64,000 nucleotides of DNA from Comamonas fluminis (GCF_019186805.1 NZ_CP066783.1:4792738-4856737); one strand, 5' to 3'. Counted from the first letter of the stretch, positions 32,855 to 42,372 are shown. Numbers and translations are program-made. Notes: generated by a model not told the origin, from the sequence alone.

Positions 32855-34255
32855 ATGACTCACAAGGCATCAGGCACGCCGGGCCAGGATGGCCATGACG
32901 ACCTGCAACGCAATCTCACCAACCGCCATATTCAGCTGATTGCCATTGGCGGCGCCATCGGCACAGGCCTGTTCATGGGCTCGGGCAAGACCATCAGCCT
33001 GGCGGGGCCGTCCATCGTCTTTGTGTACATGGCCATCGGCATCATGCTGTTCTTCGTGATGCGCGCCATGGGCGAGTTGCTGCTGTCCAATTTGCAGTAC
33101 CGCTCCTTCATCGACTTTTCTTCCGATCTGCTGGGCCCCTGGGCAGGCTTTTTCACGGGCTGGACTTACTGGTTCTGCTGGATCGTTACCGGCATCGCCG
33201 ATGTGATTGCCATCACAGGCTATGCGCAGTTCTGGTTCCCGGACATCCCGCAGTGGCTGCCCGCAGTGGCCTCTGTGCTGGTGCTGCTGGGCCTGAACCT
33301 GCTGACGGTGAAGCTGTTTGGCGAGACCGAGTTCTGGTTCGCCATGATCAAGATCGTGGCCATTGTGGCGCTGATTGGCACGGGCCTGTACATGATGGCC
33401 ACCGGCTTTGTCTCCCCTGCGGGCCGCTCTGCCTCGCTGGCCAATCTGTGGAATGACGGCGGCATGTTCCCCAACGGCATGCTGGGCTTTTTCGCAGGCT
33501 TTCAGATTGCAGTGTTTGCCTTTGTCGGTATCGAGCTGATTGGCACCACGGCCGCCGAAGCCAAGGACCCCGAGCGCACGCTGCCACGCGCCATCAACTC
33601 CATTCCCGTGCGCATCATCGTGTTCTATGTGCTGGCACTGATCGCCATCATGACGGTGACGCCCTGGCGCGATGTGGTGCCCAGCAAGAGCCCGTTTGTG
33701 GAGCTGTTCATGCTGGCGGGCCTGCCTGCGGCCGCTGGCATCATCAATTTTGTGGTGCTGACTTCGGCAGCCTCCTCGGCCAACAGCGGCGTGTTCTCCA
33801 CCAGCCGCATGCTCTTTGGCCTGTCCATCAAGGGCGACGCGCCCAAGTCCTTCAGCCAGCTGTCCAGCCGCAGCGTCCCTTCGCGTGGTTTGCTGTTCTC
33901 CTGCATCTGCCTGCTGGTGGGGGCCTTTTTGATGTGGGTGATTCCCGACCTGATGGAAGCCTTCACGCTGGTGACCACGGTTTCCGCGATTCTGTTCATG
34001 TTCGTCTGGTCGCTGATTCTGCTGTCCTACATCGCCTATCGCCGCCGCCGCTCGGCGCTGCACCAGGCCTCCAAATTCAAGATGCCCGGTGGCGTGCCCA
34101 TGTGCGTGGCCTGCCTGGCTTTCTTCGCGGGCATTCTGGTGCTGCTCACACTCAAGGACGACACGCGCCAGGCACTGATCGTCACCCCGCTGTGGTTTGT
34201 GCTGCTGGCCGTGGCCTACCAGTTTGTGCGCCGCCGCAATCAGGCTCGCGGCTAA
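32855..34255 (+). CDS. cycA: D-serine/D-alanine/glycine permease
   Basis: 466 residues with twelve membrane segments of the amino acid-polyamine-organocation superfamily. The match to my recollection of E. coli CycA is close throughout: RNLTNRHIQLIAIGGAIGTG, MGSGKTISLAGPSIVFVYMA, ELLLSNLQYRSFIDF, FTGWTYWFCWIVTGIADV, VVLTSAASSANSGVFSTSRM and DDTRQALIVTPLWF. CycA imports D-alanine, D-serine, glycine and beta-alanine with protons. The start MTHKASG lies 12 codons before the conserved core. A strong terminator follows. Confidence 0.93.
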   Translation: MTHKASGTPGQDGHDDLQRNLTNRHIQLIAIGGAIGTGLFMGSGKTISLAGPSIVFVYMAIGIMLFFVMRAMGELLLSNLQYRSFIDFSSDLLGPWAGFFTGWTYWFCWIVTGIADVIAITGYAQFWFPDIPQWLPAVASVLVLLGLNLLTVKLFGETEFWFAMIKIVAIVALIGTGLYMMATGFVSPAGRSASLANLWNDGGMFPNGMLGFFAGFQIAVFAFVGIELIGTTAAEAKDPERTLPRAINSIPVRIIVFYVLALIAIMTVTPWRDVVPSKSPFVELFMLAGLPAAAGIINFVVLTSAASSANSGVFSTSRMLFGLSIKGDAPKSFSQLSSRSVPSRGLLFSCICLLVGAFLMWVIPDLMEAFTLVTTVSAILFMFVWSLILLSYIAYRRRRSALHQASKFKMPGGVPMCVACLAFFAGILVLLTLKDDTRQALIVTPLWFVLLAVAYQFVRRRNQARG

Positions 34256-34280
34256 GACCGCGCCCCGCGCTTGACCCCAA

Positions 34281-34304
34281 AAGGCCTCGACAGAGGCCTT
34301 TTTT
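34281..34304 (+). terminator. cycA terminator
   Basis: AAGGCCTC-GACA-GAGGCCTT followed by TTTT is an intrinsic terminator 25 bases after the cycA stop. Confidence 0.88.
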
Positions 34305-34455
34305 CATGCCGCAAGCCTGCGAATGCCATGCGCGCTGAGATCACAGGACTCGTGCTTTGGGCTGCAATGTCGCCGATACCCGTCAAGAATTCCACGACAC
34401 CGATGACAATAGGCTGGGCATGACCATCAACGGCAGGGGCAGCGCCGCCAGTAAA

Positions 34456-34501
34456 GCGGCTGCAACCCCATCAAACCAGCCGCGAGTTCTGCGGCTTTTT
34501 T
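34456..34501 (+). promoter_or_regulatory. Possible attenuator in the yddG leader
   Basis: AGCCGC (34478-34483) can pair with GCGGCT (34491-34496), which runs into six Ts, giving a short intrinsic terminator 140 bases before the yddG start. The same AGCCGC could instead pair with an earlier GCGGCT (34456-34461), an antiterminator-like alternative. Stems are only six base pairs and no leader peptide rich in aromatic residues was found. Confidence 0.35.
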
Positions 34502-34642
34502 CAGGCCTGAATTTATTGCCCATTTATTTCGCAGCAGCAACCACAGCACAGACAAGGCTCACATGGCGATTTCCATGTATTTATCAGGCACTACATGCGC
34601 TTGCAGCTCCTGTTTCAGGAGTGAATGCAGTGGTGCACAGGC

Positions 34643-35584
34643 ATGAGTGCAGCGCCCTCTTCCGCCGCGCAGAAGGCCACGCTCATCGGCCTGATTGCCA
34701 TCGTCTGCTGGAGCTGCACCATAGGCCTGATGCGCTCTGTTGCCGAGCCACTGGGCGCCGTAGGTGGCGCAGCCTGCCTCTACACCATGGCGGCGCTGTG
34801 CATTGCCATCGCACGCGGGCGGCAAGGCTGGCGCGAGCTGGCACGCTGGCGGGCCATGCACCCGGCCTACCTCTGGCTCTGCGGCCTGCTGTTCGTGGTC
34901 TATGAAATTTTTCTGTCCGTGGCCGTGGGCTTGGCGCACGACCGCAGCCAGGCCATGGAAATCGGCGTCATCAACTACCTCTGGCCCAGCCTGACCATTG
35001 CCTTTGCCGTGCTGTGGCGCCAGCAAAGCGCACGCTGGTGGCTGTGGCCCGGTCTGCTGATCTGCCTGTGGGGGCTGGTGCGCGTGCTGGGCGGGGACAG
35101 CTTCAGCCTGACCACGCTCTGGCAGCATGTGCAAGGCAACCCTGTGGCCTATGGCATGGCCTTTGCCGCCGCGCTGCTGTGGCCTACCTACTCTCTGCTG
35201 GCGCGCCGCTATGGCGCGGGCTTCAACGCCGTGGGCCTGTTCGTGACCTGGACAGCGCTGGCGCTGTGGGTGCAATGGCTGCGTCAGGATGCTGTAGCGC
35301 CCATGCAATGGTCCTGGCCCACGGCGCTGCAGCTGTTCATGGCTGGCGCACTGACAGCGCTGGGCTATAGCTGCTGGGAGCATGGCATTCAACACGGCAA
35401 GCTGGCCGTGCTGGCTGCAGCCTCGTATTTCACGCCCGTGCTGTCTGCGCTTGCGGCCAGTTTGCTGCTGCAGGTGCTGCCAGGCTGGAGCTTCTGGCAG
35501 GGTGTGGCACTGGTCACAGCAGGCTCGCTGATTTGCTGGTGGGCCACACGCGCACCTGTGCCTGCACCGTCGAAAAAGGTCTGA
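34643..35584 (+). CDS. yddG: Aromatic amino acid exporter YddG-type (DMT superfamily)
   Basis: 313 residues with ten membrane helices. The N-terminal ATLIGLIAIVCWSCTIGLMRSVAE, the YEIFLSVAVGLAHDRSQAMEIGVINYLWPSLTIAF block and the C-terminal SYFTPVLSALAASLLL are characteristic of YddG, which exports aromatic amino acids and other metabolites. The start at ATG 34643 (MSAAPSS) is chosen over an in-frame Met six codons upstream because of the CAGG just before. It is followed after two bases by the DUF4010 gene, so the two are probably cotranscribed. Confidence 0.88.
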   Translation: MSAAPSSAAQKATLIGLIAIVCWSCTIGLMRSVAEPLGAVGGAACLYTMAALCIAIARGRQGWRELARWRAMHPAYLWLCGLLFVVYEIFLSVAVGLAHDRSQAMEIGVINYLWPSLTIAFAVLWRQQSARWWLWPGLLICLWGLVRVLGGDSFSLTTLWQHVQGNPVAYGMAFAAALLWPTYSLLARRYGAGFNAVGLFVTWTALALWVQWLRQDAVAPMQWSWPTALQLFMAGALTALGYSCWEHGIQHGKLAVLAAASYFTPVLSALAASLLLQVLPGWSFWQGVALVTAGSLICWWATRAPVPAPSKKV

Positions 35585-35586
35585 AC

Positions 35587-36822
35587 ATGGAGCTCAACAG
35601 CACGCTGCACATTCTGCTTAGCGCACTGGGCATAGGCCTGATGATCGGTGTGGTGCGCGAGCGCATGCACAACAGCGCCAGCGCTCTGGCAGCAGGCACG
35701 CGCACCCATGCGCTGGTCAGCCTGCTGGGCTGCGTGGGCTGGATGATTGACCCTCTCGCCTTTCTTGTCTGCGTGCTGCTGGTGGGTGCACTGACCTGCG
35801 CCTCTTACTGGCAGACCGCCCACGAAGACGCCGGGCTGACAGGTGAAATTGCCTTGCTGCTGAGCGTGGTGCTGGGCGGGCTATCAGTGCGCAATAGCTC
35901 TCTGGCCGCTGCGCTGGGCGTGATGGTTGCACTGCTCTTGCTGGCCAAAGCCCCCATGCAAAAGCTCAGCCGCGAGCTGATCAGTGAACGCGAATTGCAG
36001 GATGGCCTCATGCTGGGCGCGGCGGCGCTGGTCGTCATGCCGCTGCTGCCCACCTCGCCGCTGGACCCCTGGGGCGCCGTCAGCCCCACCACCATCTGGC
36101 GCATTGTGGTGCTGGTCATGGCCGTGGGCATGTTTGGCCACATCGCGCAGCGGCTGTTCGGCGCCCGCTGGGGTCTGCCGATTGCGGGATTTTTCTCAGG
36201 CTTTGTCTCCTCATCAGCCGCCGTCACCGGCATGGGCCAGCGCGCCAGAGAAAACAGCGAGCAGACCACGGCCTGCGCATCGGCCGCGCTGCTGGCCAAC
36301 CTGGCTTCGCTGCTGCTGTTTCTGGCGGTGGTAGGCGCCATATCGCCTGCACTGCTCACAGCAGCCCTGCCCAGCCTGGGCCTGGCCGTGCTGGCTTTGC
36401 TGCTGGTGGCAGGCTTTTGGCAGTGGCGCGCGCACCAGAGCGCTGCTGTCACTGCCCCAAGTTCTGGCCGCGCCTTCAAGCTCAGCCAGGCGCTGCTGAT
36501 TGCGGCGATGATTGCCGGGGTTTCGCTGCTGGCCGCATGGCTGGGCCAGCGCTTTGGCAGTGCAGGTGTGCTGATCACCACCATGCTGGTGGCGCTGGCC
36601 GAAGTGCATGCCGCCGCGGCCGGGGTGGCGCAGTTGCAGGTCTCGGGCACAGTAACGCTGGATGTGGCCCGCTGGGGCATTCTGGGGGTGCTCAGCGCCA
36701 GCAGCCTGGCCAAGACCGTGCTGGCTTTTGCCAGCGGTGGCACACGCTATGGTTTTCAGCTTGCCATGGGGCTGATTGCCATGGCGTCGGCTGCCTGGCT
36801 TGGCTTGCTGCTCTCAAATTAA
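35587..36822 (+). CDS. MgtC/SapB and DUF4010 family membrane protein
   Basis: 411 residues, about twelve membrane helices. The N-terminal part (LLSALGIGLMIGVVRERMH...AAGTRTHALVSLLGCVGWMI) matches the MgtC/SapB-type domain, with its Arg/Glu-rich loop. The rest matches DUF4010 (GLPIAGFFSGFVSSSAAVTGMGQRA). Function is unknown; relatives are linked to magnesium or stress adaptation. It starts two bases after the yddG stop, implying an operon. Confidence 0.87.
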   Translation: MELNSTLHILLSALGIGLMIGVVRERMHNSASALAAGTRTHALVSLLGCVGWMIDPLAFLVCVLLVGALTCASYWQTAHEDAGLTGEIALLLSVVLGGLSVRNSSLAAALGVMVALLLLAKAPMQKLSRELISERELQDGLMLGAAALVVMPLLPTSPLDPWGAVSPTTIWRIVVLVMAVGMFGHIAQRLFGARWGLPIAGFFSGFVSSSAAVTGMGQRARENSEQTTACASAALLANLASLLLFLAVVGAISPALLTAALPSLGLAVLALLLVAGFWQWRAHQSAAVTAPSSGRAFKLSQALLIAAMIAGVSLLAAWLGQRFGSAGVLITTMLVALAEVHAAAAGVAQLQVSGTVTLDVARWGILGVLSASSLAKTVLAFASGGTRYGFQLAMGLIAMASAAWLGLLLSN

Positions 36823-36829
36823 GAACAAC

Positions 36830-37555
36830 TCAGGCCGTCAACCAGATGCCAATGCCCAGTATCACGACATGCGCGGCCATCAGCAGCCACAGCATCATCC
36901 AGGGCGGCTCGGCCATGTCCTGCAGCAGACCCTGAATTTTTTCGCCGAAAAAAGCACGCAGCGCAGGGTCGCCCTTGGCGGCCTCTGTGCCCCATTCGGC
37001 GCGGGTCTGGCCCCACTCCTCCACCAGTTCGGCCAGTGGCAAGCGATTGAGCACCGTGCGCACAATCCACTGCACCGCCCGCCCATCGCCCACCCAGGGC
37101 TTGAGATGCTCAATTGCCAGCTGAGGCGACAGCAGATCAGCCGTTCGGTGCAGCGCCTTGTGTGTGCGCGGCATGGTTTCCACCCGCTCGGCCAGCATCT
37201 GGGCCAATCGCTGCGACAAGCCCTGGCCATAGCGCGCCACCAGCTTGCCCGTGGCACGGGCGCGCCCTATCTGCAACCCCACAAACACATAGGCAGGAAT
37301 GATGAAGACCAGCAGCAGCGCCACCACCAGCGACGGCGAAAACAGCAGCGCAATGATGGCGCCCGCCCCTCCTGCATGTGCTGCCGCTGGCATGCCCGGC
37401 CCGTTGAGCCGCAAAAAATAGAATGCAGCGGTGGTGCAGCCCAGTAGCAGAGCCAGCGCAATGCCCAGCATCAACCCGCCCAGCAACGATTTGCCTGCAC
37501 TCAGGCCCATGCGCAGCGCGGACGGCGAATCGGACTCTGGGGCGGTAGCGGGCAT
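36830..37555 (-). CDS. Conserved hypothetical membrane protein
   Basis: 241 residues. Two N-terminal helices (LLGGLMLGIALALLLGCTTAAFYFL and IIALLFSPSLVVALLLVFIIPAYVFVGLQIG) and a C-terminal helix (MMLWLLMAAHVVILGIGIWL) flank a soluble region with repeated charged helices. I do not recognise a family. It is convergent with the DUF4010 gene (7-base gap) and follows recX on the same strand by 37 bases, so it may belong to the recA-recX transcription unit. Confidence 0.7.
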   Translation of the reverse strand: MPATAPESDSPSALRMGLSAGKSLLGGLMLGIALALLLGCTTAAFYFLRLNGPGMPAAAHAGGAGAIIALLFSPSLVVALLLVFIIPAYVFVGLQIGRARATGKLVARYGQGLSQRLAQMLAERVETMPRTHKALHRTADLLSPQLAIEHLKPWVGDGRAVQWIVRTVLNRLPLAELVEEWGQTRAEWGTEAAKGDPALRAFFGEKIQGLLQDMAEPPWMMLWLLMAAHVVILGIGIWLTA

Positions 37556-37592
37556 GGTCTGTCCTTTTCTTGGCTTTCAGGAAACGGGAATT

Positions 37593-38063
37593 TCAGTCAT
37601 CACCTTGGTCGAAATCCGAGTATGGCGCCTCCCGCAAAACCCTCGAAGCCACCGCTGAAGAGAAGCCCCGTGACGCCATAAAGCGCAGTTGTCTGGCCTT
37701 TTCCTTCAGGTCTGCGGGCGGCGCACCAAAGCGCTTGCGCCACAAATCGGTGGCGCGCTGCAGCTCGGTATCACGCAGTTGCTCGCCCGCCTCTCGCACG
37801 GCTTCATCGTCCAGCCCCTTGCTGCGCAATTCCTGCACCAGCCGCGCCGTACCAAAGCGGCTGGCCTTGCTGTGAATGACAGAGGCCACCACCCGCTGCT
37901 CGCTGATAAAGCCGCGCTTTTCCAGCTCATCCAGAATCGCGGGCAAATCGTCCCCCTCTTCCACATGCGCCGCCAGCTTGCGCTGCAACTCCAGCCGCGA
38001 ATGCTCGCGCTGCGCCAGCAGCTTCAAGGCCCGACCTTTGAGCGAGAGCTTGGCAAAGCTCAT
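37593..38063 (-). CDS. recX: Regulatory protein RecX
   Basis: 156 residues. RecX binds RecA filaments and limits recombinase and coprotease activity. Family features are RALKLLAQREHSRLELQRKL near the start, EKRGFISEQRVVASVIHSKASRFGTARLVQELRSKGL in the middle, and WRKRFGAPPADLKEKARQLRFMASRGFS near the end, the repeated three-helix pattern of RecX. The start MSFAKLSLKGRA is used. It lies downstream of recA on the same strand, but 210 bases away with a GC-rich repeat between. Confidence 0.93.
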   Translation of the reverse strand: MSFAKLSLKGRALKLLAQREHSRLELQRKLAAHVEEGDDLPAILDELEKRGFISEQRVVASVIHSKASRFGTARLVQELRSKGLDDEAVREAGEQLRDTELQRATDLWRKRFGAPPADLKEKARQLRFMASRGFSSAVASRVLREAPYSDFDQGDD

Positions 38064-38124
38064 GAAACACATCTCCAAAAAACAAAAAAGCGCAGGGGAT
38101 ACCTGCGCAAAGATGGCAAAACTG

Positions 38125-38217
38125 ACTCCCCCTGAGCCGCTGCGCGTCTTCCCCCAGGGGACGACGGCCTTTGCTGCGGGGCGGCCCTTGCTGGCCGCCC
38201 CTCGCAGGGGGTAGCGC
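38125..38217 (+). repeat. GC-rich palindromic repeat (family S) between recA and recX
   Basis: CTCCCCCTGAGCCGC, CCCCC/GGGG hairpin, GACGACGGCC, then TGCGGGGCGGCCCTTGCTGGC: near-identical block by block to the copy in uvrA and in the same orientation relative to the plus strand. It is transcribed in the recA-recX direction as its complement. Confidence 0.8.
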
Positions 38218-38273
38218 GATTTTTTACGCCGTGATGCCGTGCACCATCATTTTCACGGGCGCATGGAAAGCTC

Positions 38274-39398
38274 TTAGGCCTGAATCACGCCGTCTTCGTC
38301 AACGGCACCGTTCTTGTCGGCCTTCTTGCCTTTTTTGCCCTTGCCAGCATCTTCTTCACCAGCAGCGCCGGGCAGCAGGGCAATGCCCAGGCTGTCACGC
38401 ACCTTGTTTTCGATCTCAAAAGCCAGCGCGGGGTTTTCACGCAGGAATTCACGCGAGTTGTCGCGGCCCTGGCCGATTTTTTCGCCGTTGTAGGCATACC
38501 AGGCGCCGGACTTTTCCAGAATCTTGGCGTTCACGCCCATGTCCAGAATTTCGCCTTCGCGGCTGATACCTTCGCCGAACAGAATGTCGAATTCTGCGGT
38601 TTTGAAGGGGGGCGAAACCTTGTTCTTGACGACCTTGACCTTGGTTTCGTTGCCGATGGCTTCGTCACCCTTCTTGATCGTGCCGGTGCGGCGAATGTCC
38701 AGACGCACAGAGGCGTAGAACTTCAGCGCGTTACCGCCAGTGGTGGTTTCGGGCGAGCCGAACATCACACCAATCTTCATGCGGATCTGGTTGATGAAGA
38801 TGACCATGCAGTTGGTCTTCTTGATCGTGGCAGTCAGCTTGCGCAGGGCTTGCGACATCAGACGGGCTTGCAGACCGGGCAGTGCATCGCCCATTTCGCC
38901 TTCAATTTCAGCCTTGGGAGTCAGGGCTGCCACGGAGTCAATAACGATCAGGTCCACCGCGCCAGAGCGCACCAGGCTGTCGCAAATTTCCAGAGCCTGC
39001 TCACCGGTGTCAGGCTGGCTGATCAGCACATCGCTGAGGCTCACACCCAGCTTCTGGGCGTAGCCGGTGTCCAGCGCGTGTTCCGCATCGATAAAGGCGC
39101 AGGTGCCGCCCTGCTTTTGCATCTCGGCAATAACCTGCAACGTCAGCGTGGTCTTGCCCGAGGATTCTGGGCCGTAGATTTCGATCACGCGGCCACGGGG
39201 CAGACCACCTACGCCCAGAGCGATGTCCAGACCCAGCGAGCCGGTGGAGACGACTTGAATGTCTTCAATCGCTTCACCCTCACCCAGCTTCATGATGGTG
39301 CCCTTGCCGAACTGCTTTTCGATCTGGGCCAGGGCTGCTGCCAGCGCTTTGGCTTTTTCGCTGTTGTCGGCGGGGGTGTTCTTGGCGGTGGCGTTCAT
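38274..39398 (-). CDS. recA: Recombinase RecA
   Basis: 374 residues, slightly longer than E. coli RecA because of a Lys/Gly-rich tail. Walker [10 protein letters not shown] (about residues 76-84), [20 protein letters not shown], the [33 protein letters not shown]-binding loop and the [12 protein letters not shown] region are all present. The acidic tail ends in [10 protein letters not shown]. RecA drives strand exchange and LexA cleavage. A LexA-type box is at 39457-39472 upstream. Confidence 0.98.
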   Translation of the reverse strand: MNATAKNTPADNSEKAKALAAALAQIEKQFGKGTIMKLGEGEAIEDIQVVSTGSLGLDIALGVGGLPRGRVIEIYGPESSGKTTLTLQVIAEMQKQGGTCAFIDAEHALDTGYAQKLGVSLSDVLISQPDTGEQALEICDSLVRSGAVDLIVIDSVAALTPKAEIEGEMGDALPGLQARLMSQALRKLTATIKKTNCMVIFINQIRMKIGVMFGSPETTTGGNALKFYASVRLDIRRTGTIKKGDEAIGNETKVKVVKNKVSPPFKTAEFDILFGEGISREGEILDMGVNAKILEKSGAWYAYNGEKIGQGRDNSREFLRENPALAFEIENKVRDSLGIALLPGAAGEEDAGKGKKGKKADKNGAVDEDGVIQA

Positions 39399-39456
39399 AT
39401 CAGGCTCCGAGAGAGGTGAGTGACTGTCTGTGGCCAGTCCTGTCTTTGCATTCAGG

Positions 39457-39472
39457 CTGGATGCTTGAACAG
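39457..39472. promoter_or_regulatory. LexA-binding box upstream of recA
   Basis: CTG-N10-CAG (CTGGATGCTTGAACAG on the plus strand) matches the LexA core consensus and lies about 60 bases before the recA start, in the promoter region. The inner ATGC...GAAC positions are not a perfect palindrome. Confidence 0.6.
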
Positions 39473-39536
39473 TAGTTTATGAGCTTGTATTGCCGTTGTG
39501 TTGAATTTAATAGTCAGTTTGCCTTACTATTGATGC

Positions 39537-40028
39537 ATGACCGAAATCGCCCCCGTTACGCCCGCTGAAGACGCCTGGCGCCAGACCCATCTGGGCCGCT
39601 TGCTGGGCCACGCCATGCGCCGCTTTGATGCCCGGGTGCTGCAGCTCATGTCCCGTGATGTGGAGGTGCCGCTGGCGCTGTCCAATCTCGCGGCACGTGA
39701 CAAGGTGGGGGCCGCGCATATTCACATCACGCGGCACCTTTCTCTGGCTGGCGACAGGTTGACCGACCTGGCAGAGAAAGCAGGCATGACCAAGCAGGCC
39801 ATGGCCGATCTAGTCACGCAGTGCGAGGCATGGGGTCTGGTCACCCGCGAAACGGATTCCCGCGATGCCCGCGCCAAACGGGTGCGCTTTACGGAAAGCG
39901 GCCTGGCCTGGGTGCAGGCTTTTCACGATGCCGTCACGCAGGCTGAGGCCGAGTTTCGCGATGCCGTGGGCGAGGATGTGGCCACCGTGGTGGCGCTGGG
40001 GCTGGAGGCCTATGCTGACGGCTACTGA
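39537..40028 (+). CDS. MarR-family transcriptional regulator
   Basis: 163 residues with a winged-helix core. The recognition helix region is GDRLTDLAEKAGMTKQAMADLVTQCEAWGLVTRETDSRDARAKRVRFTESG, including the DxRxxR wing motif. It is divergent from recA and read in the same direction as the two-component genes, 91 bases upstream of the response regulator. The ligand is unknown; MarR proteins usually repress nearby efflux or aromatic-catabolism genes, and no such target is obvious. Confidence 0.88.
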   Translation: MTEIAPVTPAEDAWRQTHLGRLLGHAMRRFDARVLQLMSRDVEVPLALSNLAARDKVGAAHIHITRHLSLAGDRLTDLAEKAGMTKQAMADLVTQCEAWGLVTRETDSRDARAKRVRFTESGLAWVQAFHDAVTQAEAEFRDAVGEDVATVVALGLEAYADGY

Positions 40029-40119
40029 GACTGCACGGTTTTGGTTCATGGGTGACACCAGCCATCCCTACAATGGCGACAAAAGTGCCACTGGCACCAA
40101 AAACTAGCAGGAGACACCC

Positions 40120-40794
40120 ATGCGCATTCTCATCGCCGAAGACGACCAGGTGCTGGCAGACGGCCTGCAGCGCACGCTGCGCAGCTCTGGCGCCGTAGTC
40201 AGCCATGTGGCCAATGGCAGCGAGGCCGATACCGCACTGCTGACCAGCAGTGAATTTGATTTGCTGATTCTTGACCTGGGCCTGCCCAAGATGCACGGTC
40301 TGGAAGTGCTCAAGCGCCTGCGCGGGCGTGGCGATGCGCTGCCGGTGCTGATTCTCACGGCCGCAGACTCCATCGAAGAACGTGTGCAGGGCCTGGATCT
40401 GGGCGCGGACGACTACATGGCCAAGCCGTTTGCCCTGTCCGAGCTGGAGGCCCGCGTGCGTGCCCTCACGCGGCGCGGCATGGGTGGCGCCAGCTCCACC
40501 ATCAAGCACGGTCCGCTGGTCTATGACCAGTCAGGCCGGGTCGCCACCATCGACGGCAAGATGGTGGAACTGTCCGCCCGCGAGCTGGGTCTGCTGGAAG
40601 TGCTGCTGCAGCGCGCAGGCCGTCTGGTCAGCAAGGACCAGCTGGTGGAGCGCCTGTGCGAGTGGGGCGAAGAGGTGAGCAACAACGCCATCGAGGTCTA
40701 TATCCACCGCCTGCGCAAGAAGATTGAAAAGGGCCCCATCCGCATTGCCACGGTGCGCGGCCTGGGCTACTGCCTGGAGAAAATCCCCAGCTGA
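40120..40794 (+). CDS. OmpR-family response regulator, TctD-like
   Basis: 224 residues. The receiver domain has the acidic pair Asp9-Asp10, the phosphorylation site Asp52 (LILDLGLP), Thr80 and Lys102. The C-terminal winged helix runs from about residue 130 (VELSARELGLLEVLLQRAGRLVSKDQLVERL) to the end (RIATVRGLGYCLE). With the kinase that follows and the Bug gene after it, it is most likely the TctD-type regulator of carboxylate uptake. It is preceded by an AGGAG ribosome-binding site. Confidence 0.92.
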   Translation: MRILIAEDDQVLADGLQRTLRSSGAVVSHVANGSEADTALLTSSEFDLLILDLGLPKMHGLEVLKRLRGRGDALPVLILTAADSIEERVQGLDLGADDYMAKPFALSELEARVRALTRRGMGGASSTIKHGPLVYDQSGRVATIDGKMVELSARELGLLEVLLQRAGRLVSKDQLVERLCEWGEEVSNNAIEVYIHRLRKKIEKGPIRIATVRGLGYCLEKIPS

Positions 40795-40879
40795 CATGCT
40801 CCTCAATTCATAGCTGATAGTGATTATTGGTGAATGACTTGAAGCTAAAAACACTTAAAAAATTCATCGGACCGCAGCC

Positions 40880-42322
40880 TTGAAGATCTTTCAGCGTGAG
40901 CAGCGATCCCTCTTCGGCGAGATCCTTGACTGGATGCTCACGCCGCTGCTGCTGCTGTGGCCCGTCAGTCTGGCGCTGACCTGGCTGGTGGCGCAGGGTC
41001 TGGCCAACAAGCCGTTTGACCGGGCGCTGGAATACAACGCGCAGGCGCTGGCGCAGTTGGTCATCGTGCAGCGCGGCAAGGTGCAGTTCAATCTGCCACA
41101 GTCGGCCAGCGAGATCTTGCGCGCCGATGAATCGGACACCGTTTTCTTCCAGGTCAGCGGCACCAAGGGCGAATACCTGGCGGGCGAGCGCGACCTGCCC
41201 CACCCGGATGCAACAGAAGACCAGCCCCCCACCGGCACGGTGCTGCTGCGCGATGAGGAATACAAGGGCATAGACCTGCGCGTGGCCTATATCTGGGTGC
41301 GCATGCCGCTGCCGGGTGAGCCCAATGCATTGGTGCAAGTGGCGGAAACGCGTGAAAAGCGCAGCGTGCTGGCCACGGAAATCATCAAGGGGGTGATGCT
41401 GCCGCAGTTCGTCATCCTGCCGCTGGCAGCCCTTCTGGTGTGGCTGGCGCTGGCGCGCGGCATCAAGCCGCTGCACCGGCTGGAGGAGCGCATTCGCGCG
41501 CGCAAGCCCGAAGACCTCTCGCCCATCAACCACAGAGATGTGCCGCTGGAAGTGGTGCCACTGGTCGATTCCGTCAATGATTTGCTGGAGCGACTGGACG
41601 ACTCCATCGCTACGCAAAAGCGCTTTCTGGCCGATGCCGCCCACCAGCTCAAAACCCCGCTGGCAGGGTTGCGCATGCAGGCCGATCTGGCCCAGCGTGA
41701 GGGCACGAACACCGAAGACCTGAAGCGATCGCTGGCGCAGATCGGGCGCTCTTCCATGCGCGCCACCCACACCGTCAACCAGTTGCTGGCGCTGGCGCGG
41801 GCCGAGAGCGCCGTGCCCGCCATGCAGGGTTGCAATCTGGTGCACATCGTCACCGATGTGTTTCAGGACTGCCTGCCCCGCGCCATGGACAAGCACATAG
41901 ACCTGGGCTACGAGGGCGCCAGCGCCAGCACGCCCGGCGTCTGGCTCAACGGCAATGCCACGCTGCTGGCCGAGCTGGTGCGCAACCTGGTGGACAACGC
42001 CATCAACTACACGCCATCAAGCATCGAAAAACCCGGCATGGTGACGGTGCGGGTGCAGGCCGATCACTTTGGTCAGGTGCTGCTGCTGCAGGTGGAAGAC
42101 AGCGGCCCCGGCGTGCCGCCGGCCGAGCGCGAGCTGATCTTCCAGCCGTTCTACCGCGCCCTTGGCTCTGAAGCCGATGGCTCCGGCCTGGGCCTGCCCA
42201 TCGTCATGGAGATCGCGCGCCAGCATGGTGCGCAGGTGCTGCTGCAGGATGCCAAACCCGGCCAGCCAGCGCCCGGTGCACTGTTTACCGTGCGCTTCAA
42301 AGCCATGCCCGGGCAGCAGTAA
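40880..42322 (+). CDS. Sensor histidine kinase, TctE-like
   Basis: 480 residues from a TTG start (MKIFQREQRSLFGEILDW); the next Met at residue 19 would lose the first helix. Two membrane segments (about 18-40 and 170-190) bracket a periplasmic sensor region. The HAMP-like linker leads to the H-box FLADAAHQLKTPL with His255, then the N-box NLVDNAINYT, G1 VEDSGPGV and G2 GSGLGLPIV. It probably senses a di- or tricarboxylate and phosphorylates the TctD-like partner, from which it is separated by 85 bases with a palindromic remnant. Confidence 0.92.
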   Translation: MKIFQREQRSLFGEILDWMLTPLLLLWPVSLALTWLVAQGLANKPFDRALEYNAQALAQLVIVQRGKVQFNLPQSASEILRADESDTVFFQVSGTKGEYLAGERDLPHPDATEDQPPTGTVLLRDEEYKGIDLRVAYIWVRMPLPGEPNALVQVAETREKRSVLATEIIKGVMLPQFVILPLAALLVWLALARGIKPLHRLEERIRARKPEDLSPINHRDVPLEVVPLVDSVNDLLERLDDSIATQKRFLADAAHQLKTPLAGLRMQADLAQREGTNTEDLKRSLAQIGRSSMRATHTVNQLLALARAESAVPAMQGCNLVHIVTDVFQDCLPRAMDKHIDLGYEGASASTPGVWLNGNATLLAELVRNLVDNAINYTPSSIEKPGMVTVRVQADHFGQVLLLQVEDSGPGVPPAERELIFQPFYRALGSEADGSGLGLPIVMEIARQHGAQVLLQDAKPGQPAPGALFTVRFKAMPGQQ

Positions 42323-42372
42323 TCGCCTCATTTCAGGCAAGCAGCGCAGCGCCGGATTGCACCTTGTTTTAT

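Noticed and set aside
32501..32863. 120-codon open frame antisense upstream of cycA
   Set aside because: No ribosome-binding site or family match; treated as non-coding.
34420..34905. Possible leader peptide starting MTINGRGSAASK upstream of yddG
   Set aside because: No run of aromatic codons and it continues far into yddG out of frame.
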